Assembly: GCA_946479905.1 (NCBI GenBank)
Contig: CAMLIA010000063.1
Location: 1-19,579, forward strand
Source: an uncultured Frankiales bacterium
Lineage (GTDB): Bacteria > Actinomycetota > Actinomycetes > Mycobacteriales > SCTD01
Length of the DNA: 19,579 bases
Direction of reading: 5' to 3'
A model generated the notes under the pieces. It had not been told where the DNA came from. It did no database searches and saw only the letters and a program-made list of their open reading frames with translations. The translations under genes were made by a program, and so were the position numbers. Positions 1-6,077 of this stretch are shown in pieces; position 1 is the first letter of the stretch; each line of letters starts with the position of its first letter.

Positions 1-907
1 CGCGCAGCTTGCCCGCGACGAAGTTGCCGATGTCCTGCTGCGCCTCCTCGGTGGACCCGCCGACGTGCGGCGTGAGGATGACGTTCGGGAGGCCCCGCAG
101 CGGCGAGACGAACTCCTCCCCCTTGGCCTTCGGCTCGACCGGGAAGACGTCCACCGCCGCACCGGCGATGTGCCCCGACTGCACGTGCCGGGCGAGCGCC
201 TCGTGGTCCACGACGAACCCGCGGGACAGGTTCAGGAAGATCGAGCCGGGGCGCATCCGGGCGAACTGCTCCTCGCCGAAGATGCCGCTGTTCGAGGACC
301 GACCGTCGACGTGCAGGGAGACCACGTCGCACTCGGCCAGCAGCTCGTCGAGGGTGCCGCAGCGCCGGGCGTTGCCGAGCGCCAGCCGGTCGGCGGTGTC
401 GAAGAACATCACGCGCATGCCGAGGGCCTCCGCCAGCACCGACAGCTGCGAGCCGATGTTGCCGTAGCCCACGATGCCGAGCCGCCGGCCGCGGACCTCG
501 TGCGACCCGACGGCGGACTTGTCCCAGACACCCGCGTGCATGTCGCGGTTCTTGTCGGTCAGCCGCCGGGTGAGCGCGATCACCTCCGACAGCGCGAGCT
601 CCACGACCGAGCGGGTGTTGGAGAACGGCGCGTTGAAGACCGCCACGCCGCGCTCGGAGGCCGCCGCCAGGTCGATCTGGTTGGTGCCGATGCAGAAGGC
701 CCCGACGGCGAGCAGGTCCTCCGCCGCAGCCAGCGCCCTCGCGGTCAGGGTGGTGTTGGAGCGGAGGCCGAGCAGCTGGACACCCGCCAGCCGCTCGACC
801 AGCTCGTCCTCGGCGAGCGCACGGTCGAGCCGCTCGACCTCGAAGCCGGCGTCGCGCAGCGCGAAGGCGGCGTCGTCGTGGATCGCTTCGAGCAGCAGGG
901 CCCGCAT
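1..907 (-). CDS. serA: D-3-phosphoglycerate dehydrogenase, partial (3' end outside window)
   Basis: Oxidises 3-phosphoglycerate to 3-phosphohydroxypyruvate with NAD+, the first step of serine synthesis, in the cytosol. 302 codons are visible from ATG at 907, preceded by a GAGGAG ribosome site at about 915-920. The product begins MRALLLEAIHDDAAF and contains GLRSNTTLT, FCIGTNQIDL and FNAPFSNTRSVVEL, near-identical to the E. coli-type SerA signature. The nucleotide-binding motif reads GIVGYGNIGSQL, and the C-terminal catalytic region reads LTPHVGGSTEEAQ. The gene leaves the window after GNFVAGKLR, so the ACT regulatory domain expected in the roughly 400-residue family form cannot be checked. 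It is divergent from the HtrA gene across a 134-base gap. Confidence 0.93.
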   Translation of the reverse strand, partial: MRALLLEAIHDDAAFALRDAGFEVERLDRALAEDELVERLAGVQLLGLRSNTTLTARALAAAEDLLAVGAFCIGTNQIDLAAASERGVAVFNAPFSNTRSVVELALSEVIALTRRLTDKNRDMHAGVWDKSAVGSHEVRGRRLGIVGYGNIGSQLSVLAEALGMRVMFFDTADRLALGNARRCGTLDELLAECDVVSLHVDGRSSNSGIFGEEQFARMRPGSIFLNLSRGFVVDHEALARHVQSGHIAGAAVDVFPVEPKAKGEEFVSPLRGLPNVILTPHVGGSTEEAQQDIGNFVAGKLR

Positions 908-993
908 CGTGCACTCCTCAGGGCGTCGGACGGACCCGCGCCCGGGCCTCGCACAAGCACCCCCAGGCTACCGGGCGGCGTTCCCAGCCAGGC

Positions 994-1028
994 TTGACCT
1001 CTCTCACAGCCAACGTCCAGGTTCAGGG
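994..1028 (+). promoter_or_regulatory. Putative promoter/response-regulator region upstream of the HtrA gene
   Basis: TTGACC at 994-999 would serve as a -35 element. No clear TANNNT -10 box lies 17-18 bases further on. Three TCAnnG-like words follow: TCACAG at 1004, TCCAGG at 1016 and TCAGGG at 1023, a loose direct-repeat pattern of the kind bound by OmpR-type regulators. MprA regulates an HtrA-family gene (pepD) in mycobacteria, so an envelope-stress regulator is plausible. The assignment is inferred from sequence pattern alone. Confidence 0.3.
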
Positions 1029-1041
1029 TGAAGATGGAGGC

Positions 1042-2280
1042 ATGAGCAACACGCACCCGGAGATGCCCGACACCCCCTGGTGGTCCCAGCCCGGGACCAC
1101 GGCTGTCCTGCCTGCGACCGACCCGGCGCCGCCCCCGCCCCCGCTGGAGCCGCCGGTGGCCAGGCGCCGACGCCGCCCCGGCACCGCGACCCTGCTCGCG
1201 CTCGCGCTCGTCGCCGGTGGCGCCGCTGGAGGGGGCGTCGCCGAGTGGCTCCACGACGACAACGGCTCCACCGTCCTGTCGAGCACGCCGCTCGCGAGCG
1301 GCACCGTGAAGAACGGCTCGAGCACCATTACGGGTACGCCGGAGAGCGCCGCCGCGATCATCGGGCCCAGCGTCGTGACCATCCAGGTCACCGGCGAGCA
1401 GACCAGCGCCTTCGGGACGCAGAGCGTCTCCGACACGGGCTCGGGCGTCATCATCCGCTCGAGCGGTTACGTCCTCACGAACAACCACGTCGTCGCCGCG
1501 GCGGTGGGAGGGGGCACCGTCAGCGTGACGCTCTCCGACGGGACGACCGTCCCCGCCCGCATCGTCGGCACGGACAGCACCACCGACCTCGCCGTCATCA
1601 AGATCGACGGCCAGTCGGGGCTGAAGGCCGCGACCTTCGCCGCCAGTGAGTCGCTCAAGGTCGGGCAGGCCGTCATCGCGGTGGGCGCACCGCTGGGTCT
1701 GTCCAACACGGTGACGGAAGGCATCGTCTCGACACTGCACCGTCCCGTCCGCACCGGTGACAACAGCTCCCAGGCCGTGATCGACGCGGTGCAGACCGAC
1801 GCCGCGATCAACCCCGGCAACTCAGGCGGTGCTCTCGTCGACCTCGGCGGCCGCGTGGTCGGCATCAACTCGGCCATCGCGTCGGTCGGCAGCACCGGCG
1901 GCCAGTCCGGCAACATCGGTGTCGGGTTCGCCATCCCGAGCGAGACGGCGACCAAGGTCGCGGACCAGCTCATCTCGAGCGGCAAGGCGGTGCACTCCCA
2001 GATCGGGGTCACCGTCTCGACGAACGACAGCGCGGACAGCGGCACCACCGGCCAGGGCGCCACGATCACCGCCGTCCGGGACGGGTCGCCCGCGCAGAGC
2101 GGCGGCCTGAAGGCAGGCGACGTCGTGACGAAGGTCAACGATCGCCAGATCACCGACGGCACCAGCCTGATCGCGGCCATCCGCTCCTACGAGCCCGGCA
2201 CGACCGTCACGCTGACGGTCGACCGCGGCGGCGCCACCAAGACCCTCAAGGTGAAGCTGGCGGCCGCCCAGGACAGCTGA
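1042..2280 (+). CDS. Membrane-anchored HtrA/DegP-like serine protease with PDZ domain
   Basis: 412-residue S1C-family protease for envelope protein quality control. Residues 1-45 are a Pro-rich cytoplasmic tail ending in an Arg cluster (RRRRR). A single hydrophobic segment at about 47-66 anchors the protein with the protease domain outside. The catalytic triad is visible as His149 (TNNHVV), Asp182 (TTDLAVIK) and Ser261 (NPGNSGGAL). A PDZ domain occupies about 318-408 (GATITAVRDGSPAQSGGLKAGD). I chose ATG 1042 because the upstream in-frame codons at 994-1041 encode no family-like sequence and overlap the likely promoter. The GGAGG at 1036-1040 is unusually close to it, so the translation signal is not ideal. 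A terminator hairpin follows directly, so the gene is probably monocistronic. Confidence 0.92.
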   Translation: MSNTHPEMPDTPWWSQPGTTAVLPATDPAPPPPPLEPPVARRRRRPGTATLLALALVAGGAAGGGVAEWLHDDNGSTVLSSTPLASGTVKNGSSTITGTPESAAAIIGPSVVTIQVTGEQTSAFGTQSVSDTGSGVIIRSSGYVLTNNHVVAAAVGGGTVSVTLSDGTTVPARIVGTDSTTDLAVIKIDGQSGLKAATFAASESLKVGQAVIAVGAPLGLSNTVTEGIVSTLHRPVRTGDNSSQAVIDAVQTDAAINPGNSGGALVDLGGRVVGINSAIASVGSTGGQSGNIGVGFAIPSETATKVADQLISSGKAVHSQIGVTVSTNDSADSGTTGQGATITAVRDGSPAQSGGLKAGDVVTKVNDRQITDGTSLIAAIRSYEPGTTVTLTVDRGGATKTLKVKLAAAQDS

Positions 2281-2290
2281 CCCCCCGATC

Positions 2291-2320
2291 GAGAGGGCCG
2301 GCCTTCGGGCCGGCCCTCTC
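2291..2320 (+). terminator. Intrinsic terminator hairpin after the HtrA gene
   Basis: A perfect 13-bp stem (2291-2303 with 2308-2320; GAGAGGGCCGGCC) closes on a TTCG loop, 10 bases after the HtrA stop. No T-tract follows, as is usual for actinobacterial terminators. Confidence 0.88.
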
Positions 2321-2386
2321 GCACGTCCAGGGACCTCCCAGTCGTCGAGCAGGGTGGTCCCAACCCCCGCCACCAGCCTTGACGGC

Positions 2387-2410
2387 ATGAACCCGAGAAG
2401 CACCCGGTGA
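2387..2410 (+). other. Seven-codon mini-ORF leading into the glycosyltransferase start
   Basis: ATG at 2387 opens a frame MNPRSTR whose TGA (2408-2410) overlaps the GTG start of the glycosyltransferase (2407-2409) as GTGA. There is no clear ribosome site of its own. It could be a coupling leader or chance. Confidence 0.2.
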
Positions 2411-3810
2411 GCGCCCCGGCCGTGGCGGCCACGCACCCGCTGGCCCCCACCAGCTTGAGCCCGGCCGTCGACATCGTGGTCCCGGTCTTCAACGAGGAGG
2501 CTGACCTCGAGCCGTCGGTGCGCCGGCTGCACGGCTACCTGCAGCAGGAGTTCCCGTTCTCCGCCCGCATCACGATCGCCGACAACGCCAGCACCGACGG
2601 CACCTGGGCCATCGCCGCCCGCCTCGCCGACGAGCTCCCGGGGGTACGCGCCGAGCACCTGCCCGCGAAGGGTCGGGGCCGCGCGCTGAAGCGGGCCTGG
2701 GGCGGCAGCGATGCCGCGGTGCTCGCCTACATGGACGTCGACCTGTCGACGGACCTCGGGGCGCTGCTGCCGCTGGTCGCGCCGCTGCTCTCGGGGCACA
2801 GCGACGTGGCCATCGGCACCCGGCTCGCACGGTCCGCGCGGGTGCGTCGCGGCGCCAAGCGGGAGCTCATCAGCCGCTGCTACAACCTCATCCTGCACGC
2901 GACGCTGACGACGCGGTTCTCCGACGCGCAGTGCGGCTTCAAGGCCATCCGGGCCGATCGCGCGCAGCTGCTGCTGCCGCTGGTCGAGGACGACGCGTGG
3001 TTCTTCGACACCGAGCTGCTGGTGCTCGCCGAGCGGTCCGGGCTCCGCATCCACGAGGTGCCGGTGGACTGGGTCGACGACCCGGACTCCCGGGTGGACC
3101 TCGTGCACACCGCCCTCGAGGACCTGCGAGGGGTGGTGCGGCTCGGGCGCGGGCTCGCGACGGGGGCCCTGCCGCTGCCGGAGCTGCGCAGCGCCTTCGG
3201 CCGCAGCGGCGACGGGCACACCGGTCTGGTCGGCCAGCTGCTCAGGTTCGGCGCGGTCGGTGTGCTCAGCACGCTGGCCTACCTGCTGCTGTTCGTCGGC
3301 CTGCACCCGACCGTCGGCGGGCAGGCCGCGAACCTCGTCGCCCTCGGCACCACCGCGGTGGCCAACACCGCAGCGAACCGGCGCTTCACCTTCTCGGTCC
3401 GTGGTCGGGCGGAAGCGGGCAAGCACCACGCCCAGGGCCTGCTCGTCTTCGCGGCGGCGCTCGCCCTGACGTCGGGAGCCCTCGCCCTGCTGCACGTGGT
3501 CACCGAGCCGAGCCGCGCCCTCGAGGCGACCGTGCTGGTGGTGGCCAACCTGGCCGCGACAGCGCTGCGGTTCGTCGCCCTGCGGGCTGGGTGGTCCGCG
3601 CATGAACGCGGCCCCACCGACCGGCAGGGGTCGGGCTGGAGCCCCAGCCGGGCCCGCGCGAGGGCGCTACCCCGACCCCTGACCAGTCCTCAGCGCACTG
3701 ACCCGGCAGGGGTCGGGCTGGAGCCCCGGAGAGCCACCTCCGGGGGCGCTACCCCGACCCCGGGCGCACAGCTTCAGACGCCGATGGCGCTGAAGCCCCC
3801 GTCGACGTAG
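2407..3810 (+). CDS. Bifunctional GT2 glycosyltransferase / GtrA-like membrane protein
   Basis: 467 residues as an open frame from GTG 2407, with GAGAAG at 2395-2400 as the likely ribosome site. Residues about 21-260 are a DPM1-like GT-A domain: VDIVVPVFNEE, the metal/nucleotide motif DVD at 110-112 (YMDVDLSTD), then QCGFKAIR and WFFDTELL. Such enzymes move a sugar from a nucleotide donor to a polyprenyl phosphate. Residues about 278-395 form a GtrA-like domain with about four membrane segments (LLRFGAVGVLSTLAYLLLF, NRRFTF), thought to flip or present the lipid-linked sugar. The GT2-GtrA fusion is a known actinobacterial arrangement. The last roughly 68 residues are Arg/Pro-rich and are simply the translation of two hairpin repeats. 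The stop at 3808-3810 lies inside the antisense fabI gene, so the natural C-terminus may have been altered. Confidence 0.85.
   Translation: MSAPAVAATHPLAPTSLSPAVDIVVPVFNEEADLEPSVRRLHGYLQQEFPFSARITIADNASTDGTWAIAARLADELPGVRAEHLPAKGRGRALKRAWGGSDAAVLAYMDVDLSTDLGALLPLVAPLLSGHSDVAIGTRLARSARVRRGAKRELISRCYNLILHATLTTRFSDAQCGFKAIRADRAQLLLPLVEDDAWFFDTELLVLAERSGLRIHEVPVDWVDDPDSRVDLVHTALEDLRGVVRLGRGLATGALPLPELRSAFGRSGDGHTGLVGQLLRFGAVGVLSTLAYLLLFVGLHPTVGGQAANLVALGTTAVANTAANRRFTFSVRGRAEAGKHHAQGLLVFAAALALTSGALALLHVVTEPSRALEATVLVVANLAATALRFVALRAGWSAHERGPTDRQGSGWSPSRARARALPRPLTSPQRTDPAGVGLEPRRATSGGATPTPGAQLQTPMALKPPST
3621..3679. repeat. Hairpin repeat unit, copy 1
   Basis: A 59-base unit with a 25-base left arm (3621-3645) and an 18-base right arm (3662-3679), both identical to those of copy 2, around a 16-base variable centre. 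GGGGTCGGG (3627-3635) pairs with CCCGACCCC (3671-3679), and the A-T pair 3626/3680 extends the stem to 10 bp. Inner GCCC/GGGC pairing follows an internal loop. It lies within the extended 3' end of the glycosyltransferase frame. Confidence 0.85.
3703..3761. repeat. Hairpin repeat unit, copy 2; possible bidirectional terminator
   Basis: Second 59-base unit, offset 82 bases from copy 1, with left arm 3703-3727 and right arm 3744-3761. The outer 9-bp stem GGGGTCGGG/CCCGACCCC is conserved. The centre differs but forms its own perfect 8-bp stem (CCCCGGAG/CTCCGGGG), so pairing is kept while sequence changes. It sits 12 bases from the fabI stop, between convergent genes, so it could end transcripts from both sides. 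Confidence 0.85.
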
Positions 3811-4538
3811 ACGATCTGGCCGGTCGTCGCCGGGAACCAGTCGCTCATCAGCGCGACGACCGCCTGGGCGACGGGCTCGGAGTCGGTGACGTCCCATCCC
3901 AGCGGCGCGCGCTCGCCCCACGCGTCCTCGAACTGCGCGAAGCCGGGGATGGCCTTCGCCGCCATCGTCTTCAGCGGTCCGGCGCTCACGAGGTTGGAGC
4001 GGATGCCGTGCGCCCCGAGATCCCTTGCCAGGTAGCGGTTCGCGCTCTCCAGACCGGCCTTGGCCACGCCCATCCAGTCGTAGGCGGGCCAGGCCATCCG
4101 GGCGTCGAAGTCCAGTCCGACGTACGACGACCCGCGCGGCATGAGCGACAGCGACGCCCGGGCGAGCGCCGCGTAGGACCACGTGGACACCTGGACCGCG
4201 GTGGCGACCGACTCCCACGGGGTGTCGAGCAGGCCCTGCCCGAGGCAGTCGGCGGGGGCGAACCCGATGGCGTGCAGCACGCCGTCCAGGCCGTCGACGT
4301 GCTCGCGCACCCGCTTGGGCAGCAGCTCGAGGTGCTCCTCGGACGTCACGTCGAGCTCGACGACGGGCGCCTCGACGGGCAGCCGCTTGGCGATGCGCGT
4401 GGTGAGCGACAGCGAGCGGCCGAAGCCGGTGAGGACGACGGTGGCGCCCTGCTCCTGGGCGAGCCGCGCGACCGAGAACGCGATGGAGGAGTCCGTGAGG
4501 ACGCCGGTGACGAGCAGGCGCTTGCCTTCGAGCAGCAT
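3774..4538 (-). CDS. fabI: NADH-dependent enoyl-[ACP] reductase, InhA/FabI type
   Basis: Reduces trans-2-enoyl-ACP to acyl-ACP, the last step of each FAS-II elongation cycle. 254 residues, the usual FabI length. The N-terminus VTGVLTDSSIAFSVARLAQEQGA closely matches mycobacterial InhA (TDSSIAF, AQEQGA). The catalytic Phe144-Tyr153-Lys160 matches InhA Phe149-Tyr158-Lys165 (LDFDARMAWPAYDWMGVAK). The C-terminus PATTGQIVYVDGG is also InhA-like. The position of InhA Ser94 is Ala90 here (LHAIGFAP). ATG 4538 follows GGAGGA at about 4546-4551, two bases after the upstream hydrolase stop. This is the last gene of the fab operon, and it overlaps the end of the convergent glycosyltransferase frame by 37 bases. 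Confidence 0.95.
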   Translation of the reverse strand: MLLEGKRLLVTGVLTDSSIAFSVARLAQEQGATVVLTGFGRSLSLTTRIAKRLPVEAPVVELDVTSEEHLELLPKRVREHVDGLDGVLHAIGFAPADCLGQGLLDTPWESVATAVQVSTWSYAALARASLSLMPRGSSYVGLDFDARMAWPAYDWMGVAKAGLESANRYLARDLGAHGIRSNLVSAGPLKTMAAKAIPGFAQFEDAWGERAPLGWDVTDSEPVAQAVVALMSDWFPATTGQIVYVDGGFSAIGV

Positions 4539-4540
4539 GG

Positions 4541-5320
4541 TCAGTCCTCCGCGAGGTGGTCGGCGAGCGCGAGCTGCAGGCGCTTCGCGTCGGTCCAGAA
4601 GACGCCGCCCTCTGGCAGCTCGAGCAGGTCGGCGCCGATCCCGGCTGCCAGCGACCGGCCCAGGTCGGCGGGGTGCAGCGCGTCGCCCTCCTGGGTCACG
4701 ACCAGGGTCGGGACGTCGAGCGCGAGCAGCAGGGCGCGGTCGGGCAGCGGGCGGTCCTCGAACCGCGGTGCCGGCGCCGGCTTGGTGACGAGCTGCTGCG
4801 CGCGGCGGAGCACGAGAGCGTCGACACCTCGCCGCGCGCGCACGTCCGCAGGGACCTCCTCCAGCAGCACGTCGGCCACCGCGCGTGCGTCCACCGCGGT
4901 GATCGCGGCGCCGAGCCGGTGCAGCCGGTCGGTCGCGCCGTCGCGACGGGTGTCGTCGATGGCCGCCGGCAGCACGAAGGCGAGCTTGCGGAAGCGGGAG
5001 ACGTCCCGGGTCAGCGCGCGCAGCAGGGCACCCGCTCCCAGCGAGAGCCCGACGGCCTGCGAGGCGCCGACGGCGTCGGCGACCGCGAGCAGGTCGTCGG
5101 CCAGCGTGTCGTAGTCCCAGCCCTCGGGCTGCACAGCGCTGTCGCCGTGGCCGCGGAAGTCCAGCAGCACCCGGGTCCCGGGCACCCGGGTCGCGAGTGG
5201 CCGGGTCTCGGCGACGGAGCCGCCGAGACCGTGGGCGAAGACCGTGACCGGGTCGCCCTCACCGAGCACGACGAAGGAGACCCCGTCGACGACGCCCGAC
5301 GGAGCGGGGGCCAACGTCAT
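4541..5320 (-). CDS. Alpha/beta-fold hydrolase, catalytic His apparently missing
   Basis: 259-residue alpha/beta hydrolase of unknown substrate, inside the fab operon between fabG and fabI. Seen: oxyanion motif FAHGLGGS, strand motif LLDFRGHGDS, nucleophile elbow GLSLGAG (Ser93) and acid loop TQEGDALHP (Asp213). Where the family has a Gly-His near the C-terminus, this protein reads LPEGGVFW (Gly238-Gly239), so the third triad residue seems absent unless His216 substitutes. It may be a weak thioesterase or a non-catalytic partner. Start choice: ATG 5320 has GGGGA upstream and leads straight into the fold; an in-frame GTG at 5371 would add 17 residues. The two-base gap to fabI shows tight co-expression. 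Confidence 0.82.
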   Translation of the reverse strand: MTLAPAPSGVVDGVSFVVLGEGDPVTVFAHGLGGSVAETRPLATRVPGTRVLLDFRGHGDSAVQPEGWDYDTLADDLLAVADAVGASQAVGLSLGAGALLRALTRDVSRFRKLAFVLPAAIDDTRRDGATDRLHRLGAAITAVDARAVADVLLEEVPADVRARRGVDALVLRRAQQLVTKPAPAPRFEDRPLPDRALLLALDVPTLVVTQEGDALHPADLGRSLAAGIGADLLELPEGGVFWTDAKRLQLALADHLAED

Positions 5321-5373
5321 GCGGGGTCCCCGTGGAAGCGTGAGCGGGGCGAGCGGTTGCGCGGGGTGCACAT
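5317..5373 (-). other. 18-codon mini-ORF bridging fabG and the hydrolase
   Basis: The fabG stop overlaps an ATG (TGATG, 5371-5375). It opens a frame encoding MCTPRNRSPRSRFHGDPA, whose TGA (5317-5319) overlaps the hydrolase ATG (5318-5320) as ATGA. It could carry ribosomes across the gap. The Arg-rich product has no recognised family, and the arrangement may be chance. Confidence 0.3.
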
Positions 5374-6077
5374 CAGTGGCCCATGCCGAGGCCACCGTCG
5401 ACAGGCACGACGGCCCCGTTGACGTAGGACGCCTCGTCGGAGGCGAGGAAGGCCAGCACCGCCGCCACCTCGTCGACGTGCGCCATCCGGCCGGCGGGGA
5501 TGCTGGCGAGCACCTGCTCCCGGCGCACGTCGCCCAGCTCGGCGGTCATGTCGGTGTCGATGAAGCCGGGGGCCACGACGTTGGCCGTGATGTTGCGCGA
5601 CCCCAGCTCCCGCGCCAGCGAGCGGCTGAAGCCGACGAGGCCGGCCTTCGAGGCGGCGTACGACGCCTGGCCGGCGGACCCGGAGAGCCCGACCACCGAG
5701 GAGACGAACAGCAGCCGGCCCCAGCGGCTGCGCAGCATGGTCTTGGAGGCCCGCTTGGCCAGCCGGTAGGCCGAGGTGAGGTTGGTGTCCAGGACCGAGG
5801 TGAACGACTCCTCGGTCATCCGCAGCAGCAGCTGGTCGTCGGTGATGCCGGCGTTGCAGACGAGGATCTCGACGGGGCCGAGGGCCTCCTCGACGGCAGT
5901 GAAGGCGTGGTCGACGTCCTCGGCGGAGGTGACGTCGCACTTCACCGTGAACAGCCCGTCCACCTCACCCGAGCGGGAGGTCACGGCGACGCGATGTCCT
6001 TGCGCAGCAAGGGATCTCGCCGTGGCGAGGCCGATGCCTCGGTTGCCGCCCGTCACGAGGGCGGTGCGGCTGGTCAC
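5373..6077 (-). CDS. fabG: 3-oxoacyl-[ACP] reductase, MabA/FabG1 type
   Basis: NADPH-dependent reduction of 3-ketoacyl-ACP to 3-hydroxyacyl-ACP, the first reduction of the FAS-II cycle. 234 residues. It closely matches mycobacterial MabA along its length: SRTALVTGGNRGIGLA (9-16 is the TGGNRGIG motif), GLFTVKCDVT, CNAG at 74-77, RMTEESF, and the catalytic Ser127-Tyr140-Lys144 (YAASK). The C-terminus GAVVPVDGGLGMGH is almost identical. The GTG start at 6077 overlaps the accD stop as GTGA (6074-6077) with no ribosome site of its own, so it probably depends on coupling. A MabA-like reductase beside an InhA-like reductase mirrors the mycobacterial mabA-inhA pair, though here the hydrolase gene separates them. 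Confidence 0.95.
   Translation of the reverse strand: MTSRTALVTGGNRGIGLATARSLAAQGHRVAVTSRSGEVDGLFTVKCDVTSAEDVDHAFTAVEEALGPVEILVCNAGITDDQLLLRMTEESFTSVLDTNLTSAYRLAKRASKTMLRSRWGRLLFVSSVVGLSGSAGQASYAASKAGLVGFSRSLARELGSRNITANVVAPGFIDTDMTAELGDVRREQVLASIPAGRMAHVDEVAAVLAFLASDEASYVNGAVVPVDGGLGMGH

Noticed and set aside
994..1041. An in-frame upstream start at 994 for the HtrA gene
   Set aside because: The added 16 residues do not look like family sequence, and the segment overlaps a TTGACC box and repeat words; ATG 1042 fits the usual N-terminus.
1822..3603. A 593-codon open frame on the minus strand opposite the HtrA and glycosyltransferase genes
   Set aside because: Arg/Gly/His/Asp-rich low-complexity product with no domain, and the plus-strand genes have clear catalytic motifs. 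It is an effect of high GC.
3621..3761. The paired repeats as a CRISPR array or integron attC sites
   Set aside because: Only two units, strongly self-pairing, with the variable part inside the hairpin; no cas or integrase gene nearby and no attC core sites.
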